A program made the translations under genes and the position numbers. A DNA stretch of 64,000 nt from Mycolicibacterium sp. J2. GTDB lineage: Bacteria > Actinomycetota > Actinomycetes > Mycobacteriales > Mycobacteriaceae. The notes under the pieces are model-generated. The model was not told the origin of the DNA, did not search any database, and saw nothing but the letters and a program-made list of their open reading frames with translations. Below are positions 44,022 to 52,906 of the stretch, one piece after another (positions within the stretch are counted from its first letter, which is position 1; the number at the start of each line of letters is the position of its first letter). Location of the stretch: NCBI RefSeq assembly GCF_026240945.1, contig NZ_JAPFPY010000002.1, positions 248,001-312,000 on the forward strand, given 5' to 3'.

Positions 44022-45107
44022 GTGGCCAAAGGTAGGTTGCGCCGGCGCCTGGAGGCGATCGACCAGAATCTGACGTCGCGCCCGGACGCCGACCTGGTCG
44101 ACATCTTGAACATCCCGGAGAAGTTCGTCAGCCCCGGCCGCAGGATCTTCATGCGGGTGCTGTGGGCGCTGAGCGCGCTGGTCGCCGCGGTGTTCATCGT
44201 CTACATCGACCGCCACGGCTACCGCGATGTCGCGGCCACCCCGGAGGAAAGCGATCCGCTGTCCCTGCTGGATTGCATCTATTACGCGACCGTGTCGCTG
44301 TCCACCACCGGCTACGGCGACATCACCCCGTACACCGAATCAGCTCGCCTGGTCAACGTCCTGGTGATCACGCCGCTGCGCGTGGCGTTCCTGATCGTGC
44401 TCATCGGCACCACGGTCGAGACCCTGACCACCCAGTCGCGGCAGGCACTGAAGATCCAGCGTTGGAGGAGATCCGTGCGCAACCACACCATCGTCGTCGG
44501 CTACGGCACGAAGGGCAGGACCGCGGTGTCGGCGATGATCGGCGACGACGTGGCGCCGGCCGACATCGTCGTGGTCGACGACGACCCGGCCGCCCTGGAA
44601 CGCGCCAAGAGCGCGGGACTGGTCACCGTCCGGGGCAGCGCCACCGACTCCGAGGTACTCAGGCTCGCCAGCGCCCAACACGCGAAGTCGATCATCGTCG
44701 CGGCCAACCGGGACGACACCGCGGTCCTGGTCACCCTCACCGCCCGCGAATTGGCCCCCAACGCCAACATCATCGCCGCGGTCCGAGAGGCCGAGAATCA
44801 GCACCTGTTGCGGCAATCCGGCGCGAACACCACCGTGGTCACCTCGGAGACCGCGGGCCGGCTGCTGGGCATCGCCACCCAGACCCCGAGCGTCGTCGAA
44901 ATGATGGAGGACCTGCTCACCCCGGACGCCGGTTTCGCCATCGCCGAGCGACCGGTCGAGACCAAGGAGGAGGGCGGCTCGCCGCGCCACCTCCCCGATA
45001 TCGTGCTGGGGGTGGTGCGCGGCGGGGAACTGCTGCGCGTCGACGACGAGCGCGTGGACGCGCTCGAACTCAGCGACCGATTGCTGTACATCCGATCCAA
45101 AGATTGA
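44022..45107 (+). CDS. Two-helix K+ channel with RCK (TrkA-N) domain (Rv3200c-like)
   Basis: 361 residues. Two membrane helices (about 43-65 and 103-128) flank a pore loop with the selectivity filter TTGYGD; then an RCK domain begins HTIVVGYGTKGRTAVSAMI (Rossmann GxGxxG) and ends with a small RCK_C domain. Predicted to form tetrameric, ligand-gated K+ channels like MthK. GTG 44022 has no ribosome-binding site. Thirteen bases before nudC, so likely cotranscribed. Confidence 0.9.
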   Translation: MAKGRLRRRLEAIDQNLTSRPDADLVDILNIPEKFVSPGRRIFMRVLWALSALVAAVFIVYIDRHGYRDVAATPEESDPLSLLDCIYYATVSLSTTGYGDITPYTESARLVNVLVITPLRVAFLIVLIGTTVETLTTQSRQALKIQRWRRSVRNHTIVVGYGTKGRTAVSAMIGDDVAPADIVVVDDDPAALERAKSAGLVTVRGSATDSEVLRLASAQHAKSIIVAANRDDTAVLVTLTARELAPNANIIAAVREAENQHLLRQSGANTTVVTSETAGRLLGIATQTPSVVEMMEDLLTPDAGFAIAERPVETKEEGGSPRHLPDIVLGVVRGGELLRVDDERVDALELSDRLLYIRSKD

Positions 45108-45120
45108 GCAGAAAAACCCG

Positions 45121-46047
45121 ATGAGCGGCTTCACCCTGCGCAACGTCCCCCTGCTGTCCCGGATCGGCGCCGACCGCGACGATCAGGTGCGCACCGATAT
45201 CGACGCCGCGATCGCCGGCTGGCCCGACGCGGCCGTGCTGTACGTCGACCGGCGCAACCAAGTGCTGATCTCCGGCGGGAGCGTGGTGCTGAGCTCGACG
45301 ACCGGGCTCGGTGCCACCCCGCCCGCCGATGCGGTGTTCCTCGGCACCGTGGCCGGCGGCCGGCACGTCTGGGCGATCCGAGGTGCCCTGGAGGCGCCGC
45401 CGGGTGACACCGCGGAGGTGGAGGTGCTCGACCTGCGCCGCGCCGGGCCGATCTTCGACGATGCCAGCGCCCAACTGGTCGCCACCGCGACCGCGCTGCT
45501 GAATTGGCATGACGCCGCCCGGTTCAGTCCGGTCGACGGTGCACCGACCAAGACCGTCAAGGCGGGCTGGGCGCGCATCAACCCGGTCGACGGCCACGAG
45601 GAGTTCCCGCGGATCGACCCGGCGATCATCTGTCTGGTGCACGACGGCCACGATCGGGCGGTGCTGGCCCGCCAGACCCTGTGGCCGGAGCGGCTGTTCT
45701 CGCTGCTGGCCGGATTCGTGGAGGCGGGGGAGTCCTTCGAGTCCTGCGTGCAACGCGAGATCGCCGAGGAGATCGGGCTGAACGTCAGCGACATCCGCTA
45801 CCTGGGCAGCCAGCCGTGGCCGTTCCCGCGCTCGCTGATGGTCGGGTTCCACGCCATCGGTGACCCGGAGCAGCCGTTCGCGTTCAACGACGGTGAGATC
45901 GCCGAGGCCGAGTGGTTCACCCGGGCTCAGGTGCGTGAGGCACTCGAGCACGGTGACTGGAACAGCGATTCCTCATCGCGGCTGCTGCTGCCGGGATCCA
46001 TCTCGATCGCCAGGGAGATCATCGAGTCCTGGGCGTTCGCCGACTGA
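45121..46047 (+). CDS. nudC: NAD(H) diphosphatase NudC
   Basis: 308 residues. Nudix box GFVEAGESFESCVQREIAEEIGL (residue span about 199-221, GX5EX7REUXEEXGU) followed by the NudC-specific SQPWPFPRSLM. Hydrolyses NADH/NAD+ to NMN(H) and AMP and can remove NAD caps from RNA. The four-Cys zinc ribbon of E. coli NudC is absent: only a short segment (WARINPVDGHEEFPRIDPAIICL) occupies that place, as in other mycobacterial NudC as I recall. Overlap-free, 13 nt after the channel gene. Confidence 0.9.
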   Translation: MSGFTLRNVPLLSRIGADRDDQVRTDIDAAIAGWPDAAVLYVDRRNQVLISGGSVVLSSTTGLGATPPADAVFLGTVAGGRHVWAIRGALEAPPGDTAEVEVLDLRRAGPIFDDASAQLVATATALLNWHDAARFSPVDGAPTKTVKAGWARINPVDGHEEFPRIDPAIICLVHDGHDRAVLARQTLWPERLFSLLAGFVEAGESFESCVQREIAEEIGLNVSDIRYLGSQPWPFPRSLMVGFHAIGDPEQPFAFNDGEIAEAEWFTRAQVREALEHGDWNSDSSSRLLLPGSISIAREIIESWAFAD

Positions 46048-46054
46048 TCGAGGC

Positions 46055-46297
46055 TCAGCCCAGCTTCGCCTTGACCTGCTTGATGCTCGGGTTGGTCAGC
46101 GTGGAGCCGTCGGCGAACTTCACCGTCGGAACCACGTGGTTGCCGCCATTGACCGAGCCGACGAACTCCGCCGCGGCCGGATCGCCCTCGATATCGATCT
46201 CCGTCCACGAGATGCCCTCGGCCTTCAGTGCGGTCTTCAGTCGGGAGCAGTAGCCACACCACGACGTGGTGTACATGGTCAACGCAGGGCTAGTCAT
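46055..46297 (-). CDS. mrx1: Mycoredoxin-1 (glutaredoxin-like)
   Basis: 80 residues, glutaredoxin fold with the active site W-C14-G-Y-C17. Mycoredoxin reduces mycothiol mixed disulfides on proteins, using mycothiol instead of glutathione. VNGGNHVVPTVKF carries the cis-Pro and TNPSIKQVKAKL ends the protein, both typical. ATG 46297; the divergent uvrD2 begins about 75 bp away, as in M. tuberculosis (Rv3198A/Rv3198c). Confidence 0.92.
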   Translation of the reverse strand: MTSPALTMYTTSWCGYCSRLKTALKAEGISWTEIDIEGDPAAAEFVGSVNGGNHVVPTVKFADGSTLTNPSIKQVKAKLG

Positions 46298-46370
46298 AGT
46301 CCCTACAACGTAGTCGACCACCGCCGAATGCCCGGTGGCTGCGCGGTGGTTGTCACATCGTGCTGCCATG

Positions 46371-48473
46371 ATGGACGCCATGCCGTCCGTCGACAGCCTG
46401 CTCGGCGACCTCGACGACGAACAGCGCGAGGCCGTCCTGGCGCCCCGTGGCCCGGTCTGTGTGCTGGCCGGTGCCGGCACCGGCAAGACCCGCACCATCA
46501 CCCGCCGCATCGCGCACCTGGTGGCGGCCGGCCATGTCGCGCCGGGCCAGGTGCTCGCGGTGACGTTCACCGCGCGGGCAGCCGGTGAGATGCGCGGTCG
46601 GCTGCGCACCCTCGGGGAGCAGTCCGGGGTGGCCACCGCGGCGGTGCAGGCGGTCACCTTTCACGCCGCTGCCCGCAGGCAGTTGCAGTACTTCTGGCCC
46701 CGCGTCGTCGGCAACACCGACTGGCAACTGCTGGACAGCAAGTTCGCGGTGGTGGCCCAGGCCGCCAATCGCGCTGCGCTGCATGCCAGTACCGATGATG
46801 TGCGGGACCTGGCCGGGGAGATCGAATGGGCCAAGGCCTCACTGATCACCCCGGAGGGCTACGCGGACGCGGTGGCCAAGGCGGCCCGCGACATCCCGTT
46901 CGACGCTGCCACGGTGGCCAAGGTGTACGACGGCTACGAACACCTCAAGACCCACCGGGACGGCACCGCGCTGCTGGACTTCGACGATCTGCTGCTGCAC
47001 ACCGCCGCCGCGATCGAGAATGACGCCGCGGTGGCCGGCGAATTCCGGGACCGGTACCGATGTTTCGTCGTCGACGAATACCAGGACGTCACCCCACTGC
47101 AACAGCGGGTGCTCAACGCCTGGCTCGGTGAACGCGACGATCTGACGGTGGTCGGCGACGCCAACCAGACCATCTACTCGTTCACCGGGGCCACCCCGCG
47201 GTTCCTGCTCGACTTCTCGCGGCGGTTCCCGGAGGCCACGGTGGTGCGCCTGGAGCGGGACTACCGGTCCACCCCGCAGGTGGTGTCCCTGGCCAACCGC
47301 GTCATCGCGGCGGCCCGCGGCCGGATGGCCGGCAGCAAGCTGCACCTGGTCGGCCAGCGCGATCCCGGCCCGAAACCGTCGTTCAGTGAGCACTCCGACG
47401 AAGCTGCCGAAGCCGCGGCGGTGGCCAAACGGGTCGGCACCCTGATCGAATCCGGGACACCAGCGGCGGAGATCGCGGTGCTGTACCGGATCAACGCGCA
47501 GTCCGAGGTGTACGAGGAGGCGCTCACCGAGGCCGGCATCGCCTTCCAGGTGCGCGGCGGGGAAGGCTTCTTCAGCCGCCAAGAGGTGCGCCAGGCGTTG
47601 TTGGCCATGCAGCGTGCCGCCGGCGCCGAGCACGAGGGCGAGCTGCCACAGGTGGTGCGCGCGCTGTTGGAGCCGCTCGGGCTGACCGCCGAACCCCCGT
47701 CCGGTACCAAGGCCAGGGAGCGGTGGGAGGCGCTGGCCGCGCTGGCCGAATTGGTCGACGACGAAGTGGCCCAGCGGCCTTCGCTGGATCTGCGGGCGCT
47801 GTTGGCCGAGCTCCGGCAGCGTGCCGAGTCCCGGCACCCACCGGTGGTGCAGGGTGTCACGCTGGCGTCGCTGCACGCGGCCAAGGGCCTGGAATGGGAT
47901 GCGGTCTTCCTGGTCGGCCTCACCGACGGCACGCTGCCCATCTCGCACGCGCTGGCCCACGGGGCCGACAGCGAGGCGGTGGAAGAGGAGCGTCGCCTGC
48001 TGTACGTCGGAATCACCAGGGCCAGAGTGTATTTGAACCTGAGCTGGGCGCTGGCCAGGGCCGCGGGCGGCAGGCAGGGGCGCCGGCCGTCCCGCTTCCT
48101 CAACGGGGTGGCGCCGCAGACTCCGGCCGACTCCCCGGTGGCGCGGTCGCGCAGACCCCGCGGTCCGGCTCCGCGCTGCCGGGTGTGCAACAAGGTGCTC
48201 GACACCGCGGCGGCGATCACACTGCGACGCTGTGAGAGTTGCCCGTCGGATCTGGACGAGTCGTTGCTGGCCGCGCTCAAAGAGTGGCGGCTGCGCACCG
48301 CCAAGGAACTGAACGTGCCGGCCTATGTGGTGTTCACCGACAACACCCTGATCGCCATCGCCGAGACCCTGCCGACCGACGAGGCGGCGTTGGTGTCCAT
48401 CCCGGGTATCGGCGCTCGCAAGCTGGAGCAGTACGGGCCGGACGTGTTGGAGCTGGTCAAGAATCGGTCATGA
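46371..48473 (+). CDS. uvrD2: DNA helicase UvrD2
   Basis: 700 residues from ATG 46371 (ATG at 46368 and 46380 also possible). SF1A helicase with Walker [14 protein letters not shown] at about 32-44, [13 protein letters not shown] (motif II), [13 protein letters not shown] (motif III), [17 protein letters not shown] and [14 protein letters not shown] (motifs V, VI). The C terminus has the features that set UvrD2 apart: a tetracysteine module CRVCNK ... CESCPSD at about 602-624, then an HRDC domain ending [19 protein letters not shown]. From memory it is essential in M. tuberculosis, with the HRDC domain dispensable. Confidence 0.92.
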   Translation: MDAMPSVDSLLGDLDDEQREAVLAPRGPVCVLAGAGTGKTRTITRRIAHLVAAGHVAPGQVLAVTFTARAAGEMRGRLRTLGEQSGVATAAVQAVTFHAAARRQLQYFWPRVVGNTDWQLLDSKFAVVAQAANRAALHASTDDVRDLAGEIEWAKASLITPEGYADAVAKAARDIPFDAATVAKVYDGYEHLKTHRDGTALLDFDDLLLHTAAAIENDAAVAGEFRDRYRCFVVDEYQDVTPLQQRVLNAWLGERDDLTVVGDANQTIYSFTGATPRFLLDFSRRFPEATVVRLERDYRSTPQVVSLANRVIAAARGRMAGSKLHLVGQRDPGPKPSFSEHSDEAAEAAAVAKRVGTLIESGTPAAEIAVLYRINAQSEVYEEALTEAGIAFQVRGGEGFFSRQEVRQALLAMQRAAGAEHEGELPQVVRALLEPLGLTAEPPSGTKARERWEALAALAELVDDEVAQRPSLDLRALLAELRQRAESRHPPVVQGVTLASLHAAKGLEWDAVFLVGLTDGTLPISHALAHGADSEAVEEERRLLYVGITRARVYLNLSWALARAAGGRQGRRPSRFLNGVAPQTPADSPVARSRRPRGPAPRCRVCNKVLDTAAAITLRRCESCPSDLDESLLAALKEWRLRTAKELNVPAYVVFTDNTLIAIAETLPTDEAALVSIPGIGARKLEQYGPDVLELVKNRS

Positions 48474-48505
48474 CACCCACAGATCCTGCCAAAACCGCAG
48501 GTCAG

Positions 48506-48543
48506 AAAATCGCTTGTGGGTTTGTGCTGTTACGCTCTAGTCT
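48506..48543 (+). promoter_or_regulatory. WhiB7-dependent autoregulated promoter
   Basis: AAAAT (48506-48510) lies 3 bp upstream of TTGTGG (48514-48519), and TAGTCT (48538-48543) follows at an 18-bp spacing. An AT-rich stretch 3 bp before the -35 is the known recognition feature of the WhiB7-SigA complex, so positive feedback on whiB7 is expected. Transcription should begin near 48550. Confidence 0.75.
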
Positions 48544-48591
48544 CAAGATCACCAAATCTCTGCGGCTCGGCGAAAGGAGGGGAGCGACATC

Positions 48592-48777
48592 ATGATCAAC
48601 ATTCACGCTGTGTCCGGCGTAGCCGTCGACGGAATGTCTGTGCGCTCCCTGCTGCCCGTGCAGCCCGCTGCGCCGGCCGTCCATCGAGCTGGTTGGGCGC
48701 CCGCTGTCGCCAATCCGCAGCTCAAGCGCCGCACCGCCGCCGCGACACCCAGGTCCGTGAAACGGGGCACCACCTAG
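48592..48777 (+). CDS. whiB7 leader peptide (upstream ORF)
   Basis: 61 codons preceded by a very strong ribosome-binding site (AAAGGAGGGGAG, 48573-48584). MINIHAVSGVAVDGM begins it and the end is rich in Arg, Lys, Ala and Pro (QLKRRTAAATPRSVKRGTT). In studied mycobacteria an upstream ORF in the whiB7 leader couples ribosome stalling by antibiotics to antitermination, so this is probably a sensor peptide rather than a functional protein. It stops 22 nt before the attenuator stem. Confidence 0.7.
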   Translation: MINIHAVSGVAVDGMSVRSLLPVQPAAPAVHRAGWAPAVANPQLKRRTAAATPRSVKRGTT

Positions 48778-48799
48778 GTAGCCCCCACAACGCCGAAAC

Positions 48800-48843
48800 G
48801 GCCACGGACCCGAAGTCACAACGGATCCGTGGCCATTGTTTTC
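48800..48843 (+). terminator. Attenuator of the whiB7 leader
   Basis: GGCCACGGA (48800-48808) pairs perfectly with TCCGTGGCC (48826-48834) across 17 nt, followed by ATTGTTTTC. This is a Rho-independent terminator between the leader ORF and whiB7. Slow translation of the leader ORF is expected to prevent its folding and let transcription reach whiB7. The remaining untranslated leader (48844-48931) shows only a GGGAAAG ribosome-binding site. Confidence 0.85.
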
Positions 48844-48931
48844 GGGAAATCCGATCTGGAACCCCGAACACCTGGTCACCGGTCCACATCAAGACCGACA
48901 CCGACACAACGACCAGGAAGTAGGGAAAGAC

Positions 48932-49210
48932 ATGTCGGACCTGACATGCCAAGAACTCGAACTGCCCGCGGTGCCGTGCCATGGGGGGAATCCTGACCTG
49001 TGGTTCGCCGAGAGTCCCGTCGAACTGGAGCAGGCCAAGGCGCTGTGCGCCGACTGCCCGATTCGCAGCCTGTGCCTGTCCGAGGCCTTGGCGCGCCAGG
49101 AGCCGTGGGGCGTCTGGGGCGGCGAGATCATCGAGCGCGGCGCCATCGTGGCGCGTAAGCGCCCCCGTGGCCGCCCGCGCAAGGACACCAGGGAAGGCCA
49201 GGCGGCCTAG
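48932..49210 (+). CDS. whiB7: Transcription factor WhiB7, multidrug-resistance regulator
   Basis: 92 residues. Four Fe-S cysteines: C16, C39, C42 and C48 (ALCADCPIRSLC), then the GVWGGE turn near 59-64 and a C-terminal AT-hook RPRGRPRKD that reads the AT-rich box of target promoters, the feature that identifies WhiB7 among WhiB proteins. It binds SigA region 4 and induces intrinsic resistance genes (ribosome protection, efflux, drug modification) on translation stress. Start ATG 48932 with GGGAAAG about 6 nt upstream. Ortholog of Rv3197A. Confidence 0.95.
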   Translation: MSDLTCQELELPAVPCHGGNPDLWFAESPVELEQAKALCADCPIRSLCLSEALARQEPWGVWGGEIIERGAIVARKRPRGRPRKDTREGQAA

Positions 49211-49224
49211 CTTCGGCTAGGCCG

Positions 49225-50553
49225 TCAGGCCGACTCGCCGGCGAAGCCCGGAACCAGTTCTGTCGCAATGGCTTTCACGGGAACATGGGCATCGAGCTGA
49301 CAGCAGATGGCGATCGTCGAGGCGATCACCCGCAGCGGGATGGCCAGCTGCGCCGGTAGGTCGAGTTGGCGGGCCATCTTGATCTGGGCCACCGAGTTGT
49401 CCATCTGGCCGGCGGCCATCTTCTGCAGCCAGCGGCGGTTGTAGTGGAAGACGTCGACTTCGATGGGCTGGACGTACTGGCGCAGCATGTCGTCGACCTC
49501 CTGGGCCGAGACTCGTTGACCCTTCTGGATGAAACCGGCGGCCTCCATGGCCGGCAGCGCCTCGTCGTAGTTCTTGTCCCGCGCCAGCCGGATCGTGGTG
49601 CCCAGTGCCACCGGGAAACCGCCCGGCAGCGGTGCCACTGCGCCGAAGTCGATGACGCCCATCCGGCCGTCGGGCAACAGCATGAAATTCCCGGGATGCG
49701 CGTCGCCGTGCATCAGGCCGAGCCGCTTGGGCGCGCCGAAGGTCAGTTCGGTCAACCGGGTACCCATCAGGTCCCGCTGTTCGGGCGTGCCGTCGCGGAT
49801 GATCACCGACATCGGGATGCCGTCCATCCATTCGGCGATCACCACTTTCGGTGCACTGGCCACGATGTGCGGCACCGCGAAATGCGGGTCGTTCTCGTAG
49901 GCCTTGGCGAAGGCGCGTTGGTTGTCGGCTTCGAGCCGATAGTCCAACTCCTCCTCGGCGCGCTGGATCAGCTCGTCCACCACGCCCTCCACGTCGGCGC
50001 CGGGAGCCAACTGCTTGAACACCCCGACCAGCCGCTGGATGGTCTTGAGATCGGCGCGTAGCGCCTCGTCGGCGCCCGGGTACTGGATCTTGACGGCGAC
50101 CTCGCGGCCGTCGGACCAGACCGCCTTGTGCACCTGCCCGATGCTGGCCGAGGCCACCGGGGTGTCGTCGAACGAGGTGAATCGGTCCCGCCACTTGGTG
50201 CCCAGCTGGGCGTCGAGGACACGGTGCACCTTGGCCGCCGGCAACGGCGGCGCTTCGCGCTGCAACTTGGTCAGCGCTTCCCGGTAGGGCTTGCCGTACT
50301 GCTCCGGGATGGCGGCTTCCATCACCGAGAGCGCCTGGCCGACCTTCATCGCGCCGCCCTTGAGTTCACCGAGCACGGTGAACAACTGCTGGGCCGCCTT
50401 GTCCATCAACTCGGCGGTGACCTCGTCCTTGGACTTGCCGGTCAGGCGCTTGCCGATTCCGAGCGCCGCCCGGCCGGCGAATCCAACCGGCAGGGTCGCG
50501 AGCTTGGCGTTGCGTGCAACGCTCCCACGCTTGATATCAGCCACGTCTCCCAT
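49225..50553 (-). CDS. ABC1/UbiB-family atypical kinase (Rv3197-like)
   Basis: 442 residues from ATG 50553 (ATG 50556 is one codon longer; the open frame beyond is antisense to nothing recognisable). Signature KxGQ motif GGAMKVGQALSVM, ATP-binding VASASIGQVHKAVW and VAVKIQYPG, catalytic loop LGLMHGDAHPGNFMLL and metal-binding VIDFGAVAPL. UbiB proteins are ATPases of isoprenoid-lipid (quinone) metabolism; in mycobacteria, from memory, Rv3197 has been tied to macrolide resistance under WhiB7. It is convergent with whiB7 here. Confidence 0.87.
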   Translation of the reverse strand: MGDVADIKRGSVARNAKLATLPVGFAGRAALGIGKRLTGKSKDEVTAELMDKAAQQLFTVLGELKGGAMKVGQALSVMEAAIPEQYGKPYREALTKLQREAPPLPAAKVHRVLDAQLGTKWRDRFTSFDDTPVASASIGQVHKAVWSDGREVAVKIQYPGADEALRADLKTIQRLVGVFKQLAPGADVEGVVDELIQRAEEELDYRLEADNQRAFAKAYENDPHFAVPHIVASAPKVVIAEWMDGIPMSVIIRDGTPEQRDLMGTRLTELTFGAPKRLGLMHGDAHPGNFMLLPDGRMGVIDFGAVAPLPGGFPVALGTTIRLARDKNYDEALPAMEAAGFIQKGQRVSAQEVDDMLRQYVQPIEVDVFHYNRRWLQKMAAGQMDNSVAQIKMARQLDLPAQLAIPLRVIASTIAICCQLDAHVPVKAIATELVPGFAGESA

Positions 50554-50576
50554 CATCCACGACGCACCTGAATAGG

Positions 50577-51431
50577 TCAGCAGGGACAACCCGGATGCCG
50601 CGACCAACGGCGCGCCAGCACCGATCCGCTGCCCACGTCGAACTCCAGGGTGGTGTCCAGTGTCATCGGCGGTTCCGGAGCGTCCAGAGCGTCCTCCGGT
50701 GGGCCGGAATCGGCGCAGCGCATGGCGCGGACCACCCGGTCCACCTGATTGAGCGCCAGCGCGGCGGTGCCCATCAGGGTGGCACGATCGGCGGAACCGA
50801 CGGTGCGCCGCAACTGGGCGGCGACCGCGGGCCAGGCGGCGTCGCGGTCCCGGCGGTGCCGGTCGGCGCAGGCCAGACACGATGTGACCCCGGGGATCAC
50901 CAGCGGCCCCACCAACCCTGTGCCGTCGCGCACCCGCACCGGCAGGTGTGGCAGCTCGGCCGCATGCAGATCGCGCACCACCCGCGGATCGACCACCAGG
51001 GCATCGGTGAGCAGCACCAGGTCGGCATGATCGGTGCTCACGACGGCATGCGATCGGCTGCTCTGGGTGACGCGGTTACCCGAGCAGCGCAGCGCCCCGG
51101 CCAGCAGGTCGGACAGCGGCCCACGGCCGTGGATGCGGATGGTCACCGACCGCGCCGCGGAGTGCCCGACGGTCAGCACCCCGGCCCGGCGCAGCGCGTC
51201 GAGCAGGTCGGCCACGGCAGAGTCCGGCATGCCCAGCGCGGTGGCGCGCGCCGAGAGTTCGTCCCTGGTCACCGCGGTGTGCATACCGCGCAGCACATCG
51301 GCCAGGACGGCGGCACTCACACCGGCCTGCGGCTGCACCACCACGGCGCGGCGCGGGTCCCAGCCCACCTGCACGGTGTCATCCGGGCGCAGCAGCACCG
51401 GCATCGACGGATCGAGCAGATAGCGCCTCAT
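50577..51431 (-). CDS. TOMM cyclodehydratase-like (ocin-ThiF-like) protein, Rv3196-like
   Basis: 284 residues. Layout resembles the partner proteins of thiazole/oxazole-modified peptide synthesis: an N-terminal winged-helix leader-binding-like part (LRPDDTVQVGWDPRRAVVV, residues about 14-32), and a degenerate E1-like part with CLACADRHRRDRDAAWPAVA at about 190. The CxxC there and the final HPGCPC would form one zinc site. There is no GxGxxG ATP loop and no YcaO gene or precursor peptide nearby, so it is an orphan with unknown role. It lies 23 nt upstream of the UbiB-like gene on the same strand. Confidence 0.75.
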   Translation of the reverse strand: MRRYLLDPSMPVLLRPDDTVQVGWDPRRAVVVQPQAGVSAAVLADVLRGMHTAVTRDELSARATALGMPDSAVADLLDALRRAGVLTVGHSAARSVTIRIHGRGPLSDLLAGALRCSGNRVTQSSRSHAVVSTDHADLVLLTDALVVDPRVVRDLHAAELPHLPVRVRDGTGLVGPLVIPGVTSCLACADRHRRDRDAAWPAVAAQLRRTVGSADRATLMGTAALALNQVDRVVRAMRCADSGPPEDALDAPEPPMTLDTTLEFDVGSGSVLARRWSRHPGCPC

Positions 51432-51466
51432 GCACCGACTGTGCCACGGTCGGGCGGGCGCCGGTT

Positions 51467-52822
51467 TCAGTTATCCACAGGCCCGTCGGGGCCGGGCGTC
51501 CCGTCGTCTTCGAGCTCGACCAGCGCCTGGTCGATGCCCGAGGTGTCCCCACCGATGGCCCGGTCGATGAAGGCGGCCGGCTCGTCGAGGTCGTCGGCGC
51601 CGGGCAGCAGATCGGGATGCTGCCAGACCGCGTCGCGGGCGTCGGCCCCGACGGCGTCGGTCAGCTTCTCCCACAACGCGGCGGCCTCGCGCAGCTTGCG
51701 CGGTCGCAACTCCAGGCCGACGAGCGTGGCAAAGGTCTGCTCGGCCGGGCCGCCGGTGGCCCGGCGCCGGCGCAGCATCTCCGACAGCGCCGCGGTTCCC
51801 GGGATGCGGTCACCCAGTGCGGCGGTCACCACGGTCTGCACCCAGCCCTCGATCAGCGCGAGCAGGGTTTCCAGGCGCTCCAGCGCGGCCACCTGTTCGG
51901 GGGTGGCCTTCGGTTCGAAGATGCCCTGGTTGAGCAGCTGCTCCATGGCCGCCGGGTCGGCCAGCGCGGCCGGGTTGATACCGCTGGCCAGATCCTCGAT
52001 CCCGCTCATGTCGATCTTCATGCCCTTGGCGAACGCCTCGACGGCGCTGAGCAGCTGGCTGGACAACCACGGGACATGGCTGAACAACCGGTGATGAGCG
52101 GCCTCGCGGGCGGCCAGGAAGGTCAGCACCTCGCTGCGCGGCTGCTCCAGCCCCTCCGACAGACTCTCGACGGCCTCGGGCAGCAGGGCCGCCACTCCCT
52201 TGGGTCCCAAGGGCAGACCGATATCGGTGGAGGTCAGCACCTCCTTGGACAGCTTGCCCAGCGCCTGGCCGAGCTGGCTGCCGAAGGCCATCCCACCCAT
52301 CTGCGACATCATCGCCAGCAGCGGACCCGCCATGGTCTTGGCTTCCTCGGGCAGCGCCGAGGCCCACACCGTGGAGATCTGCTCGGCGACCGGGTCGCAC
52401 AACCGCTTCCAGGTGCCCAGCGTGTTGTCGATCCAGTCGGTGGGGGTCCACGCCACCGCCTTCGTGGTGCCGGCCGGCAGGGCCGTCACCCCGTCGAGCC
52501 ACGTCTCGGCCAGGTGCACGGCATCGGCGATCGCGGCGCCGGTCTTCTCCGACACCGGGGCGACGAATCCGATCGAGCTGGACGCCAGCTGCCGGGCCAG
52601 GTCGTAGTTGACCGGACCGGCCTGTTGGCCGGTGTTCATCACATTGCCTGCGCCGCTGAACATTTCGCCGAGCTTGGTGAAGATCTGGCCAAGATCGGAC
52701 ATATCGAAGCCGGCGCCGCCGAGCCCGAACGGGTCCGCGCCCGATCCCGGGCCGGGGTTTTCTTTGCGCTTGTCGCGCTCGGGGTCGTCCCCGCTGGAGA
52801 AGCCGAAGGGCAGGTCAGCCAT
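51467..52822 (-). CDS. Zincin_2 (DUF2342) putative zinc metalloprotease, Rv3195-like
   Basis: 451 residues from ATG 52822 (MADLPFGFSSGDD); an ATG six codons earlier is possible. Gly/Pro-rich N terminus, then the Zincin_2 domain. The family's zinc-binding segment appears as REAAHHRLFSHVPWL at about 245-260, with E and two adjacent His, and a downstream Glu. The C-terminal part ends acidic (LVELEDDGTPGPDG). Conserved in actinobacteria, often near F420 or cell-division genes; no experimentally known role that I recall. Divergent from the Lon/PDZ protease gene, 81 bp apart. Confidence 0.8.
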   Translation of the reverse strand: MADLPFGFSSGDDPERDKRKENPGPGSGADPFGLGGAGFDMSDLGQIFTKLGEMFSGAGNVMNTGQQAGPVNYDLARQLASSSIGFVAPVSEKTGAAIADAVHLAETWLDGVTALPAGTTKAVAWTPTDWIDNTLGTWKRLCDPVAEQISTVWASALPEEAKTMAGPLLAMMSQMGGMAFGSQLGQALGKLSKEVLTSTDIGLPLGPKGVAALLPEAVESLSEGLEQPRSEVLTFLAAREAAHHRLFSHVPWLSSQLLSAVEAFAKGMKIDMSGIEDLASGINPAALADPAAMEQLLNQGIFEPKATPEQVAALERLETLLALIEGWVQTVVTAALGDRIPGTAALSEMLRRRRATGGPAEQTFATLVGLELRPRKLREAAALWEKLTDAVGADARDAVWQHPDLLPGADDLDEPAAFIDRAIGGDTSGIDQALVELEDDGTPGPDGPVDN

Positions 52823-52890
52823 GACTTCAACGGTACTCACCCCGGGCCGCGCAGGTGGGGCCGCGGGTCACGCTGTCGGTGAACGCGCTC

Positions 52891-52906
52891 TACTGTGGGC
52901 GGCGTG
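52891..52906 (+). promoter_or_regulatory. Leaderless -10 box of the Lon/PDZ protease gene
   Basis: TACTGT at 52891-52896 is followed by 7 nt and GTG 52904. The spacing fits leaderless initiation and favours GTG 52904 over GTG 52895, which would overlap the -10. Confidence 0.6.
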
